From positions 496,001 through 560,000 of the forward strand of contig JAYKKR010000015.1 in assembly GCA_036971615.1 (NCBI GenBank): 64,000 nucleotides of DNA. Reading direction: 5' to 3'. Position numbers and translations under genes: made by a program. Below, in pieces: positions 33,101 through 45,946 of the stretch (position 1 is the first letter of the stretch; every line of letters starts with the position of its first letter). The stretch comes from Amyloporia xantha. Its lineage: Eukaryota; Basidiomycota; Agaricomycetes; Polyporales; Adustoporiaceae. The notes beneath the pieces are model-generated. The model was not told where the DNA came from, did not search any database, and was given only the letters and a program-made list of their open reading frames with translations.

Positions 33101-34784
33101 AAGCAAACGATGGGAACACCAGCGACCGCCCTCATGCATCGGACGGATAACAAATTGTACAGGCTGCAGAGCGGGCAAACCCCTGTGGTGCGGCCTGCTC
33201 TCCACGACACTTATGGCATGGACTCTTTCCCGAATGGTACCAATGCTATCGTCGCAGTCATCTCTTATACGGGCTATGACATGGAAGATGCCATGATTCT
33301 CAACAAGTCTGCTCACGAGCGAGGATTCGCATACGGCACTGTGTATAAGTCACAGACTGTGGATCTGAAAGACTTGCCTGGAGCCGCGCGCAACTCATCT
33401 TCACCAACATTACATTTTGGATTTGGGTACGAAATTCGGACGGAAGGTGATAAGCGGCATCCGTGCTGCGACTTCTTGGATCAAGACGGTTTCCCTTATG
33501 TCGGTGTACGAGTACAGCCTGGGGATCCAATTGCTGCTTACATCGACGATACGACCGGCAGGACCAAATTTGTCAAATACAAAGGCGACGAAACGGCCTA
33601 TGTCGATACAGTCCGTCTGCTCTGTAAGTGAAATGCATTTCTCTGTGCAAATCTATGACTAAATCACTTCTTTGTAGGTGCTGATGCTGGCGATGCTGAA
33701 CTGCAGAAGATACACATCACGCTGCGGATCACACGTGCTCCAGTCATCGGCGACAAGTTTTCTTCGCGTCATGGACAGAAAGGTGTCTGCTCACAGAAAT
33801 GGCCTGCAATTGATATGCCGTTTTCTGAGAGCGGCATGCAACCGGATGTCATCATCAATCCTCATGCTTTCCCCAGTCGTATGACTATCGGCATGTTAGT
33901 CGAGAGTATGGCGGGTAAAGCAGGTGCTATGCATGGCCTCGCACAAGATGCTACTCCATTCCAGTACGTCCATGTCATCTTTCCCCGCATGCATCCTATA
34001 TTGAAGGCAATCCACAGGTTTACCGAGGAGGATACTGCTATCGACTACTTTGGCGAACAGCTGCTTGCTGCCGGTTACAACTACTATGGTAATGAACCCA
34101 TGTACTCTGGTATCACGGGCCAGGAATTCGCTGCGGATATATACTTTGGAGTAGTTTATTACCAACGCCTGCGGCACATGGTGCTGGACAAGTTCCAAGT
34201 GCGGACAACGGGTCCGGTGGATCCGTTGACGAGACAGCCAGTGAAGGTGCGCTCGTCGCTCCCGATATTCATGCACAGCCAGTTTGCTAACATCATCTTG
34301 ACAGGGTCGTAAGCGCGCAGGTGGTATCCGGTTCGGTGAGATGGAGCGCGACGCCCTCATCGCCCACGGCACTTCCTTCCTCCTCCAGGATCGCCTCATG
34401 AACTGTTCCGACTACTCCACCGCCTGGGTCTGCAGGACCTGCGGCAGCCTCATCTCCCTCGGGTACGACGACATAAGCCTCGGCGAGATGGTCGTCGGGT
34501 CGTCGGAGAAGCTGAAGCCCACCGGGCCCGGTGGCGAGTACTGTCGCGTTTGTCGCGCTGCAGCGGAACAGGAGGACGAACGCGCACGGCAAGCGCTCGC
34601 GAATGGGCAGAACGGGCGGCCAGCTGCGCAGAGCGACTTGAGAGTTGCTATTTCATCACAGCATGTGCTCGGCCCCGCGTCAAAAGGAGGGGACCTCGAT
34701 ATCGTCGCAGTTCCCTACGTCTTCCGATACCTCTGCGCGGAGCTGGCAGCCATGGGTATCACCATCTCGCTTGAAGTTCACTGA
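30142..34784 (+). CDS. RPA2: RNA polymerase I second-largest subunit (A135)
   Basis: Twelve exons: 30142-30448, 30508-30593, 30981-31100, 31158-31771, 31825-32030, 32095-32343, 32405-32959, 33013-33039, 33095-33623, 33678-33963, 34018-34246, 34305-34784. They total 3,688 bases, exactly one above a multiple of three. Removing one T from the run 32750-32754 gives 1,228 residues, close to yeast A135. The Pol I-type start ([16 protein letters not shown]), [31 protein letters not shown], the hybrid-binding [15 protein letters not shown] and the C-terminal zinc pair (CRTCG, CRVC) are all present. The subunit forms much of the active-site cleft that transcribes rDNA. Since the gene is essential, the extra T is almost surely a sequence error. 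Exon 8 is only 27 bp, and intron 2 is 387 bp against 53-64 bp for the others. Confidence 0.96.
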
Positions 34785-35176
34785 AGTCCGTTCATCTCGC
34801 ACGCCATTTTAGCTAGGTTCTGGTCACCATCTACTGTCTGTCACGCATCCATCGTTCCGCATCCTGTATTCCATTGATCCAGTTGCTTCATTACTACACT
34901 ATGTGCACGCACGTCTAGCCATGGCGCGAAAAGTAAAAGTAGACATATAGGGCACCTAATCACGAATAAACAACGAAGCAAAGCACGAAGCGAATGTCAG
35001 TGTACTCGAGACTCGAGAGCGCGAAGATAAGAGCAAAAGTGAAAAGAGAAGGTATCCCGGTATGTAACACGAATATAGCATATGCGAGCCTGGAAGGGAA
35101 TGAGTATTGCTAGTTGCGCAGTGTGAAATGAACGTCAGAATGTGGATAAGAACCATGTGCATATAGTACGGTATAT
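34785..35176. other. Convergent 3' intergenic space
   Basis: Separates the RPA2 stop at 34784 from the stop of the minus-strand gene at 35177. No coding signal was seen; it should hold the two 3' ends. Confidence 0.5.
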
Positions 35177-38100
35177 TTACGCCTCGACCGCGACGGCTGG
35201 CGCTGCCGCCTCCCGCTCGTCCACCAACGTCTCCTCGGTTGCCGACTGAGCAACGCTCCGCGTTCTCTTCGGCACCGTGACCGCGTAGTCATCGTCCACA
35301 CGTTTCTTCACCTCTACCTCGACCTCCGCCTCCGTCTCTGCCACCGTCTCCAACTCCGCCTTAGCTCGCACCTGGGTATCCTGCTTCCCCGCCAAACTTC
35401 GATCCACGTCCACATCCACACCCGCGTCCACGCCCACGTCCACACCCTCCCCACCACCGCTTCTCGCCCCGCCCCCAAGGAACAGCTCGACCAACTCGCA
35501 CTCCAGCTCGCTCAGGCTCACCAGCTTCCTGTCGTCCAACGGCGGGGGCGCAGGGAAGTCCTCCGGCGCCGCGCTCGCGCCGTACGGGAACCCGTGCCGC
35601 GCGAAGAACATGTCCACGAGCAAGCGGCACTCGTCCGCGCTCGTCGCAGCCCCCAGCAGCCTCCGCAGGTCCGCGACGGTGGAGGTGTTGATCCCCGCGC
35701 GCCGCGTGGATGCCGAGGAGTGCTTGCTGCGCGACTTGCTCGTGGTCGTCGCTGCGCCCGGGCCCGGGCCCGGGGTGGAGGGACTGGTCGGGGTGCGGAG
35801 CGACGGTGAGGCCATAGGAGAGGACGAGGACGCGGGAGCGGGTGCGGGGACGACTACAACCTGCGCCTCGCGCTCGGGGGGCGTAGGCGATGGCGGCGGC
35901 TTGCGCGGGATGGGCGAGCGCCGCGGCGTCTGCGGCGTGGCGAGCCTCTCGTCGTCGGAGCCCTTCGGGCTGGGCGTCTTCGCGCGCCCATTCTGCCCGC
36001 GCAGGGCCGACGTCTGGATGGACAGTGTCCGCACGCGCTCGCGCTGTGCATCTGCAGGGCTGCCCTCCCTGTACTGCGGCGCCGGCGCGCCGTCCACCAG
36101 GCTGCGCAGCGAGTCGTTGCGGGACGGGGCAGACCCGTCCGAGTCTCCCGCGAGCGAGAGGGGCGGGACGGGGGGGCGCGGCTCGTTCTTCTCGTCCCAC
36201 GGCGGGACTGCCTTGCGCATGCTGACGCGACGCGGAGAGGCGCCGGGCTGGTTCGACTCCTCCGTGGACGCCTGGGAGGGCGTCGCAGAGAGAGAGCGTG
36301 GGAGGGGCGTAGGCGAGAGCGCAGGTACGGGGGGCGAGGGCGACACAGGCGCAGGCTGCGACAGGATGGGCAGCAGCACCTTGGGCGACGGGGGAACCTG
36401 CACTGCACGGGGCGAGCTGATGGCCACATTGGGAAATGACTTCTTGGACGCAAGCGACGGCGCCCTGTACGAGGGTGGGGGCGCAAAGCTGCCCGTGCTA
36501 GGCTTGCGCCCGAGCGTGCGCGGTGTTTTAGGCGTCTTGGGCGGGTCATCCATGCTACGGCCGTTCAGCCTCTCCGTAGAGCCACCGATCGCAAGACGGG
36601 ACATCATACGAGAGAATCTGCCCGAGCGGCTCTTGGACGACTCGAAGGAGATAACGCTCGCGTTCGCCATGGATGGCCGGGACGTCTGAATCTCCTCGGG
36701 CGGGCCCTCTTCGAGGAACGCGATAAGCTCGCGGGCGGACTTGGATATGTACGGCTTCTGGGCGTTGGAAGCCCTGGGTGTGCGCGGGACCGGGGGCGGG
36801 CGCATGCCCATCTCCTCGATCTCATCCTCGGCCTCGTCGTCGTCCGACGCACCCATAACCTCGTCCAGATCTATCGACTCGCGATTGCGCACGACCTTGC
36901 GTGTGCGCGCGGGCATGCTGGCCGAGTTCTGGCGGGTCGCTGCGTACTGGGGACCGCGTGTGGGAAGAGAGCCGCCGTTGGGCGCCTGGGTGTGTGCACC
37001 CGTAGAGCGAGACGCGTGCTCATGGCGGGGGTGGGGCATGTCTGAGATGGAGATGGAGCGGTTTCGGATGGCGGTGGAGGGTGCAGAGCGAGCAGAGAAG
37101 CTCTTGCTGCTCTGGCGGGTGCGGGGAGGAGGAGAGCTGGGAGAGTCGGTAGAAGCAGGAACAGGCGCACTAGTACTAGTCTCTTCCTCGTCTTCGTTGA
37201 TGGAATCCACGTGATGCAGGACGGGGCGGCCCAGGATTGATGGGGTGCGCTGCCGTTCGTGGGTGGAGGAGGGGGACGTGGCCAGCGAGGAGGAGGTCGC
37301 CTGCGAGGGCTCGTCGCTGGCAGCGGTCTCGGAAATCTGGTCAGCTTCGCGCGTGCCTCGCCGGTTCGCACGCTGGGTGCGTTCCTTGTTGTAGACCTGC
37401 AGAGCGCCGTGTCAGCTGCTCGTCCTATCTGCTGGCCAGAACACGCACGCACCTCCATGGACTTGAGCCTGTCTGGGGTGAGGGAGACCTTCATCGTCCC
37501 GCCAGAGCGCATGAGCTCGTCAAACTCATGCAGCAGATCTTCATCCTCCTGCAACCGATTGAGCGCCCGCCGCCACAAGCGAATGGGAAATAATGAAACT
37601 CCGCACCTCGAACTCGGCTGATGCCCGGCTCCTGCCGCTTTCGGACGGTGCCCTGGCGGTCTCCGGGACGTCTTTCTCGCTTGACGACCGGCTGTGGCTC
37701 AGCAGCCGCTTCTTGATCCCCCGCCCCTTCTCCAAAGACGTCCGCCGCTCCGGCGACCCCACCGCCGACTTGAGCGACTCCGACGACATCCTCAGCCGCG
37801 CAGACGGCCACCCAGTCCCAGTCCCCGCCGCCTCCCCCCCATGCGTCGATGTCGTCGGCGTCGGCGACGACACACGGTCGCTCGTCCGCGAGAACGACTT
37901 GCTGCGACGCGGCCGCGGCGCCTTTGTCAGGCCTTCTATCTGATCGTACACTGCGAAATAGCCCGTTCGTCATCATTTTTCCCCAGGTCGCGGCCCAGCC
38001 CAGTGCCAGTTAGAACGTGCGTTACGGCACTTGCCACCAGGCCGCCCGATACATTGACGAGCGAATAGACCCACCTTTCATGCCCCTGAACGTTCCGTAC

Positions 38101-38911
38101 ATCGTGTCGTCCTCACACAGCGCGATGTACACGTCTTGCACCGTCGCCAGCGCCCGGCTGCTGTCGCGCGCCGCGACGCTGCTCACGTTCGATAGTATGT
38201 GTCTATGGACAGTGAGACTTGCATCGCGAACATCACGGAGGGCCTACTCACTCGCATATCGACCTGGAGGCGGGCCTGGTGATGAGCAACGTCGTGAGGT
38301 GACAGCAGCAGACTGCACGCACTCGACAATCGCCGTGAGGTACAACGCGGCTGGCGCTACCTCCACAGCGTTCGGTGGCCTGGAGGCGCCCCTTGCTTCC
38401 ATTCGTACGCGCAGGCGCGCCTCAGCCTCCGTATTTTCGTCCAAATCGTTCATCGTAGAGTATGCCTGGCACTTGAGCCGTAGCAGCTGGTCGCAGCACC
38501 GTCAATGCCGTGCGCCCGCCTCCGCGCCGCAGTGAGCTGAGAACGCACCTCGAAATTCCACAGCAAGTCAAAGCCCCCGTCGTTCGCACATGCGTCCGCA
38601 GCCCCCGCCGCTCCAGGCGTCGTGCGCTCATAATACGCCTTGAGCTCCACCTCCGCCTCGAGCAGCGCCTCCTTCCCCAGACTCGTCGGGACGACCTTGA
38701 GCAGCGCCGCCTTGAGCCGCTCTGTGGCGAGCGCGCGGGCGGTGCCGAGGAGCGTGTACAGCAGCTCGTCGAGCAGGACATTCACGATGTGCAGCGCCTC
38801 CGGGACGAGCTTGATGGGGCGGACGTCGGAGAGGATCACGTCGGCGGAGCGCGCGGACACGTAGCTTGGGCCTGTGCGAGCGTCGGGGATGGTGCAGGGG
38901 TGCATGGTCAT
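35177..38911 (-). CDS. 1,104-residue disordered protein with conserved helical N-terminus
   Basis: Six exons (38549-38911, 38323-38486, 38075-38202, 37607-37950, 37453-37548, 35177-37396) sum to 3,315 bases, exactly in frame. The first ~250 residues are ordered: SADVILSDVRPIKLVPEAL and LLDELLYTLLGTARAL, then PAALYLTAIVE joined to HILSNVSSVAARDSSRALA, and MKVYDQIEGLTKAP. This helical, histone-fold-like block looks conserved in fungi. The remainder is Ser/Pro/Arg-rich with many SP/TP sites (SPxxxRR, TPKTPRT), typical of a kinase-regulated cortical or cell-cycle protein. One small ordered piece near the end reads VADLRRLLGAATSADECRLL. I recall such proteins being annotated as Nif1-like or Flo11-like but cannot confirm this; function is open. 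Two MITE-like insertions lie just upstream of its start. Confidence 0.75.
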
Positions 38912-38997
38912 ATAGGCGTTATGTTTTGTATGTGTGCATGGGGGCGGTAGGTATAAGGTCAGCGAGACTCAGAGTAGTCAGGTTAGGCCGACGCACC

Positions 38998-39562
38998 GAG
39001 GACATCCGGGAAATGGAAACTACGGGGATCCCCGTACAACGGGGACTACGGGGACTACGGGAATTCAGGCACGGCCGGTTTTGGATTGGAGTTCCGCCCG
39101 CCGGAATATCAACGTTCCAAACCATCCTGCGTACGTAATGATATTCAACACGTACCACGTGACTGACCCTCCCCGCCGCCCGACGGTCCCGCCACCACGC
39201 GCGCCACTCTCAGCTACACCATGAAGTGTTTTGGCGGTACCGCAGTCGTATAGAATTGAAGATATATAAGTGTGGAAAAGTCAGGAATGCGAGGCAGGGG
39301 CAGGCAGAGAACGCAACGCTAGGGGTGGCGGGAAAGGTGGCGGGAAGGCGGCGCAAGGGGCGGGGAGGCGCGCCGCCCCCGATGAAATAGCCGGCCAGAA
39401 TATTGGTCACGTGAAAAGTATGGCCGTGGGGGGTTAGCCACATCAGCCGTGATGCCGCGACGCGTCCAGCCACTCAAGTTACATGCCGCGACGTCGCCGC
39501 CGTAGCACCCCGCAGCCCCGTAGTACGGGGGTCCCCGCAGTTTCCAATACCCAGACATTCTG
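38998..39562. mobile_element. MITE-like element with 8 bp target duplication (565 bp)
   Basis: Flanked by identical GACGCACC copies at 38990-38997 and 39563-39570. The termini are imperfect inverted repeats: 22 of the first 30 bases match, and an inner block tggaaactacgggg matches tggaaactgcgggg. Further related GC-rich blocks extend to about 65 bp. There is no coding capacity. The 8 bp duplication suggests hAT-type transposition in trans. It lies 79 bp upstream of the start codon at 38911, so probably in that gene's promoter or leader. Confidence 0.8.
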
Positions 39563-39620
39563 GACGCACCAGCCATAGCGTTCTCGACGCTGGCGACCAT
39601 CGGACTGGAGCTAGGACTAA

Positions 39621-40449
39621 GGCAGTCGCGTTATAGGTGTGGCAGACCTAAGACCTAACTGAGTTTGAAAAGACCTACTCGTTTTGGTAACGGTTTCTGC
39701 TAGCTGGGATTGAAATGACCTACCGTATTTAGTAAGTGAGTACAATCATTTTGAGCCCAAGGCCAATGATATTCAACTTTCTGCTTGTGTATTCACATCT
39801 CAATACAAATATCTATTTGGTAATACTTTTTTTATATTCAGCAACAGACTGAGACCAAAAAATTGTATTTGAAGCAAATTTTGTATGGAAAAACCCCAAA
39901 TTTGGCTCAATCTCAGCTCATACATGCATACTCAATTACAATCCTAAGAACAATAGATTCTAGCCTTGTACTGACATACATAAAGTTTGATGGACCATAT
40001 CAATTGCAAATTGAAGTTGTGATTTGAATAGATGGTGCATAGCACCTCAAATTTTAATTGTTCTATCTCTTACATGGAGGAACTATCCCTTCTGGGATAT
40101 GCTACTAGAACATTGTTCAGCTTTCCTAGCAGCTTGTATGGCTTAGTCAGTGTCATCATAAATATTTTGGAGAATCCTGAATGTATAGATGAGCAATTTG
40201 AACAAAAAATATGCAAACTAGCATCAAAATTGCATTTATTGACCCTGTTGCACAGCAGAGAATTTTTTTTGGTGGACCAGAAATCTACTGTATGTTTACA
40301 TGTACTTGTAGGATGGATGGGTAGACCTACTATACTATTTGTCTTCTAAGTTTGCAGTCACTAGGTCACTCTGTGCATATGAAAATGAATTAATTTTAAT
40401 TAATTAAATTAATTTCTTGTGGCCATGCCACACCTATAAACTGAGTGCC
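39621..40449. mobile_element. AT-rich MITE-like element with 8 bp target duplication (829 bp)
   Basis: Flanked by identical AGGACTAA copies at 39613-39620 and 40450-40457. The terminal 24 bp are inverted repeats with 20 matches, sharing ttataggtgtggca without mismatch. The interior is much more AT-rich than its surroundings and includes one 105-codon open frame without recognisable features. Its TIR differs from both the 565 bp element next door and the 4 kb hAT at 3375, so a different, unseen transposase is implied. Confidence 0.83.
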
Positions 40450-40457
40450 AGGACTAA

Positions 40458-40880
40458 TAGAGTAAGATATCTAAACGCGTGCGGTAGGTATTAGGTAGCG
40501 CGGTGTGGATGGCGCAGACGTCCGTGACTTTGTTGGCGGTTGGTAGGGTCGGCGTATACTGGTGTCGACGGGTAGCCAAGACCAGCGTACTGGCGTCGGG
40601 GCTCTCCATCGCCATCTCGCCATCCGTCCCGCGCTTCGCGGGGCCAGTTGAACGGAGAACCCAATCAGTGTCCCATGCCAGGGAACGCCATGCTCCCTGA
40701 TCTCATCACAGTCGATCCCACCGCCGGCACGCCACGTTGGGAGCGTTGGGAGCTATGTGGCTAGAAGCGCAAGATATTATTGTTATCCATAACTCTACAT
40801 ATGTACGTCCGCGTGCTTCTAGGGCAGAAGGGGGGGCATCGTGCTACGGTGAGAACCTCGCGCAATATCCTGGTCACAGT
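40458..40880. other. Intergenic region without supported genes
   Basis: Lies between the AT-rich MITE and the stop of the zinc-finger gene at 40881. GC content returns to the local level. No coding model was found. Confidence 0.45.
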
Positions 40881-42338
40881 TCACAGGAGCGACTCGACCG
40901 TGTCCTCGTCCCTCGATTCCGCCGTCCGCAGCGCCGTCCATCCGGGCAGCTGCGACTCTGCCTCTCGCGATCTGTCTGATGGCTGATGCGACGCCGCACC
41001 ACCAGCCCCAGTCTCACCACCGCTCCCATCTCGCACCACCGCGAAGCTGTTCACCACATGCGCCACGGCGTGCCCAAAGTCGATGTCGCGCCCACCGTAC
41101 GCGTTCAGGTCGTCGTGCGCGCCGCCACCGCTCGCCACCACCTCGCCCTCGACCTGCATCGCATCGGCGCTCCCCGGGCCCGACGGTCCCGCAGCACCAG
41201 GGCCGTAATCCACAGGCACCCCGCCTGAATCGAACAGGAAGTCCAGCTCGTCCGCCTCGCTCTTCACGCCTTCCTCGTACTGACGCCGGTCCTCGAGCTC
41301 TTCCGGCTCGTCGCGATCCTCCCCAGGCGGTGGGAAAAGAACCAGCCCGTCGTCACACAGCCGTGTGGTCTCCCCGGACGCATGTCGTCGCACCGCTGGG
41401 ATTCCTTGAGCGGCTTCCCTTCCGCGATCCCATCGTACTGGTCGTGCGTCATCCTTCGCACTGCGTCCAGCCGCCCAGCAGGGGTGCCGTCCTGCGCCTG
41501 CTCCGCGGCCAGGCGGACCGTCTCTGCGAGATGCCGCGCCGCGCGCGAGGGCCCGCCGGCGTAGATGCGCCGGCCGGCAGAGCGGTATGATGTGATGTTC
41601 TCGAGAACCTGGGGATACAAGCGTCGCAGTGAGAATTCACTGATCAAGAACGTTGGGGGGAAGATCGCACCTGCGCGCCTAACCACTGATGTCTCGCCTC
41701 GGAGATGGGATGTCGAGCGACACGCCTGGGTACTACCATGTACGATGGGAGCTCCGCTGGAAGAGGGGGTAGAGCTTCTCGCTCGGCGGGCGGATGTGGT
41801 TTCGCGTTCCTCCTAAGAGGTTGATTCTTGTGCTTCCACGACCTGTGATGCTGAAGCAGGTAATTTGACATGGGAAATGATCGGTCGCAGCCTGTTGTAG
41901 TACGTGTGAGACGGATTGTATGAATAATCTCAATGGGATTTACCTTCGAAGGCACAATACATCGTAGGCGACGCATGTTTGACGAGATGTTGCGACAGGT
42001 CCTTTTTCGACTTGAATTTGCAGCCACACCCCAGCCATTCGCACAAATAGTCACCCTAGAAGTATCAAACAATGTTATACCAGGATCAGGATCCACGACG
42101 GAAGGACATACCGTCTGGGTCTTCTGTGAGGTATGGAGACGGGCATGGGCAATAAGCCTGAAAGTACAATTCAGCACCGCACCACAGCCTGCCCACCGAC
42201 ATGGCAATTCGCGCAACCGGGAGTATGACAGCTCGACTGCCTCTTTTTGTGATTGCTCTGCAGACGGACATTCACATATGAGATCGTACACACAAATACA
42301 GCACTACACAAAGCACAGACCTTCCAGCTTTTGTTCAT
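40881..42338 (-). CDS. C2H2 zinc-finger protein with three tandem fingers
   Basis: Three fingers are spread over short exons. Finger 1 is CRWAGC with LIAHARLH (about 42210-42140); finger 2 CEWLGC with LSQHLVKH (about 42040-41970); finger 3 CAFEG split by an intron from CDRSF, then YLLQHH and KH (about 41950-41860). All have the C-x4-C spacing seen in fungal GLI/Zic- and Pac-like factors. Downstream is a helical segment (LENITSYRSAGRRIY, AAEQAQDG) and an acidic C-terminus ending at 40881. The frame between the helical part and the tail changes near the C-run at 41372-41375, where one added base would restore it. The 5' end is unsure: ATG 42338 needs a one-base correction in an A-run. The role is probably sequence-specific DNA binding in the nucleus. 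Confidence 0.68.
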
Positions 42339-42396
42339 TGGCCAACTCTACAACAGTGGTAGTAGTACAGTCACGATCAGCCCGACGAAACACACG

Positions 42397-45300
42397 TCAA
42401 CCGCACGCACCATTAGCCGGGGCTATCTGGTCGAGCTCATCCCCACTTATGTCAATCACGCTCCGCTGCCTACGCACAGACTTGCCCGCCTTCTTTGCTT
42501 CCGCTGCCTTCAGTTTCTTTGCCCATGGCGGAAGAGGTGGCACGGCGACGTAAACCTCTTTCTTCGAATCGCCTTCAGACCACGCTAGCGACCTCCTCGA
42601 CGCACTCTTGTCGTTCTGCTTTCTTGTTCCTTCACTCTTCTCCGGCGTCTCGACAAATTCCACTTCGTCATCGTCGCTCACGACAGCCCGCTGCTTACCC
42701 TTCCCTTTGCTCTGCGACGTACGGGCGGATGGTCCTGGACCAAGTAGGTTCGTATTCAGCACGAAGTTGTCCATCTGTACGTCTTCATCGCCATTCGCGT
42801 TGTCGAGATACATTAGCTCCATGTCAGGCACATCATCCTGCTCTGCCGCCTGGGAGCTCGTAGGCGAGGGTAGGAAGAGGGGCGTGCGCATGGTAGACGG
42901 ACCGGCTTGCGCTTCTTGTGGTATGTGAACGGCACTTATGGGCGGTCGTTCCATGGAAGAGGGCTCTGGCGTCATGGCTGCCGAGGACGGGGGCGCAGAA
43001 GCTGAGGTTTCCAGGTCGGATTTGGGCGATGATTGCGCCGGTTTGTTCGGGACTTCGACTTCAGGCGTTGACTCCTCCTCCTCCTGGCGGTACGAAGACG
43101 ACGGAATAGGTAGCTCGGATTTGTCCATGGATTCTGGCAACGATACATCTGCCACAGCTTCCGGCGAGCTATGTGACATATTAGGGACACCGATCGTGGC
43201 TGAATTGAGGGCGTCTACGAGGCTGCTAGAACTAGCTTGGAATTCAAACGCGTTAAGCTGGGGGTATGTCTCTTCCTGCTGCGATTCCTGATGAACCGCC
43301 ATCGTCTGGTCGTTGTCTACCACGTTTGTCTGTGCATTTTCAACGTTGACCCGCTGCCATACAGCAAGTTCGAGCGCACCGTCCGTAGCAATCTCTTCAA
43401 CATCGATAGCCTCCGGCTGGCCAGAAACATTGATTCTCTGCTTCTTCTTCTCCGACGGCGATGGCGAGACATCGTGCCTTTTCCTCTTCCCTTTGTCCAA
43501 TCCCTCCTGGTATGGAGGGGTGGATACGCGAACTGGCGCGTCACTAGGGGAGGTGTTGGAAGTAGCGCCAGTCGGACGCCCCAACGAGCGCATGATGTCG
43601 TGGGCGAGACGAGCTTTGTTCGCTTTAGCAGGCGTCCAAGGGCTCCGCGACCTTCGAGGAGGTGTTGTAGATTGCGCATTACCATTTGAGCGTTTCGGGG
43701 TCACTGGAACAGTAGCCTGGAAGACTGAAGTGTAGTGGGAGAGAGGAACATTTGGTTGCCCAAAGCTTGCAAGGTGCGGGCTACCACTGGGCTGGACAGT
43801 ATTCGTAGTATCGGGACGATGTGAAAGATTGGATCCTGTGCCTGCTAGCTCGAGAGTTACATGGTCTGTTGAAGTAGGCAGACCACCATTGCTGGTTGAA
43901 GCAGGGGGCTTCCCATTCTGTGAGGATATCCCTGCAGGAATAATGGGCTCAGAGCTAAGCACCCCAGTGTTTGAAGTATGAGCAGGCATCCCTGCTAGAG
44001 GTATGTCTATATGCTGTATTGTCAATGGCCCTCTTGTAGGAACTGACACTGGCACAGATGATGCAGGTGCTGGATGAGTGTTGTGTGTGGTATTTGTCTG
44101 CTGTATAGCTGGTGGTGGTGCAGAGATCCTAGAACTGGCTGGTTGTGAGGCTGTGGGTGTAGTAACATTTGGATTCAGTGGGATGCCTGCAACCAAGGTT
44201 ACATTGGATGTTTGATCAGACTGTTCAGACAGATGTGATGTGGTTGGTAAGTTGGCTTTGATTCTCCTAATAATTTCAATGATAGTTTGAGAGTTCATAG
44301 CCTATAGGAGTGATAGAATATAAGTGAGAGGATAATCTTCACCCAGAAAAGTGTTATACCTGAAGCTGATGGATCACAAATTTGCTAATGTCTCTCATAT
44401 GCCCTTTTGTTTTCTCAGGCAGTGCACTCTGAGCTTTATGAAGCTGTTCATTTGGGACACTGCCAGGAGAAAACTTTTCTTTCAAGGCATCTAAAACAGT
44501 CAGGATGATGAAATCTACAATGTTTGGTCTTAAGCCCTATAAAATGTGGATTTGAATTTAATCATACACAAGAAACAACCCTGGTAGAACTACCTTGAGA
44601 ACATTGAATACATTTCTGTATACATCCATATTGTTTGGAGGACCTGGAGCTGTCTTCCTACTCTGAGAGGTGTATGTGACCTTGGCATGAGGGATGCCTT
44701 GACCTCTATCCTCAGTAGAACCCATGGTGCTACTAGAGGATGCATAATCACCTGTGGCTGAACCTTATTACATGAATGTGAGAATTTATCCATAGTTGGA
44801 AATAGAAGTCAATCCTTTACCATTATTTGGTCCTGGAGCCTTTTGCTGTGCATTCCCAACATTAGTCATCTGTGGAATTGACACAGGGGCAAAGGGAGAA
44901 GGGTTTGAAAATGAAGCTTGAGGTGTCTGGTGTTGCGTTGCTTGATTCCCATGCACACTCTATCAATCTCAGTCGTACATGTAATTTGCACTGAAGATAG
45001 CATTAAATATACCTGAGCATAAGAATGAGGCCCAGTAGTCTGATGCCAAGCTCGCACTTGAGGTTGATTTCTGTAATATGACTGAGCGGTAGTGTGCGAT
45101 GGCTGCGTGGTAGCGGGCGGATAGACTGGCCGATAATACCGCGACGCTGAATATGCGGCCGAGTTTGGCGATGGTCCTACAGCCTATAGATTACAGTGAA
45201 TAGCGGTACGTGTTTCGAAGAGAGCGAGGCGTACCCCGTGTGATGTCTGCTCGCTGACAGAGGGTTGGCCAAACCTGGCGTTACCCTGTAGAGGGGAGGC

Positions 45301-45748
45301 ATATGCGGGCTGATTGCTCGTAGTTGCGGGAATCGCGGTTGATTGGCTCGCCAGGGGCGCAGGAAGAATCCCTCTAGGAATGAGATATATCAGCGCACTA
45401 CATAGGACACTCTCAGCGGCTTACTGCCTCGCAGCTTGTCCCCCGTTTTGAAGCTGAGAGAGAATACGTCTGCGTACGGGACCGTCGTTAAACGCCACCT
45501 CAGGAGCTAATGCGACGGAGCACTCACTCAGCTTGACGACCTTCCTCTACGCGTCGCAGAAGCTCTTGCTCCTGCGCCATATACTGCTGATACCCCGTCT
45601 CCAGACTTTGCGCGTAATTGTCGAGCTGTGCTCTGGCCGCCTCGATCTGCGCTCTGTTTTGCAGGTACATTTCACGAGTGACTAATGGATGTTGTACGAC
45701 AGCCATCGGCGGAGGATCCGGCGGATGATTTCTCTGGTCATTATTCAT
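42397..45748 (-). CDS. Large Ser/Thr/Pro/Gln-rich protein of unknown function
   Basis: ATG at 45748 starts MNNDQRNHPPDPPPMAV and a coiled-coil-like segment (REMYLQNRAQIEAARAQL, residues 26-43). Roughly eight short exons follow through 44300, then one long exon (44298-42397) of 633 codons. A middle segment is ordered and helical (NVFNVLKGLRPNIVDFIILT, then MRDISKFVIHQLQ, then MNSQTIIEIIRRIK). The remainder is disordered, with a basic KGKRKRHD nuclear-localisation-like motif and acidic stretches (VDVEEIATD, SDDDEVEFVE) that resemble SUMO-interacting motifs. The first intron boundary (about 45526) could not be closed in frame. A nuclear regulator is plausible but not shown. It diverges from NDUFAF5 across 198 bp. 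Confidence 0.65.
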
Positions 45749-45946
45749 GACAAGTAACCAAGAATTCGAGAGATGATAGATAGTATAGTAGATAGACGGA
45801 CGGACGAAGTCCAGGTAAGAGTAGAGGATCAAGAAGTCGAATGAGCGCTTACAGTCGCGACGCGTCGATGATCACGCGTCGAAATATGTCCAAGTCCTCC
45901 GTCACTGTAGCCACACCGGTGACCCAACGTTCCTCTTCAAACCCCC
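45749..45946. promoter_or_regulatory. Divergent promoter, 198 bp
   Basis: Lies between the minus-strand start at 45748 and the NDUFAF5 start at 45947. It contains cgacgcgtcgatgatcacgcgtcg around 45858-45881, with two ACGCGT boxes 12 bp apart. No TATA element was recognised. Confidence 0.5.

Noticed and set aside
35361..36200. 279-codon minus-strand open frame rich in Arg/Ala/Gly
   Set aside because: Shadow of the same exon in another frame.
35610..36689. 359-codon open frame on the plus strand
   Set aside because: It is antisense to the 2.2 kb exon of the gene at 35177-38911, whose spliced frame closes exactly; GC-rich codon bias keeps the antisense open.
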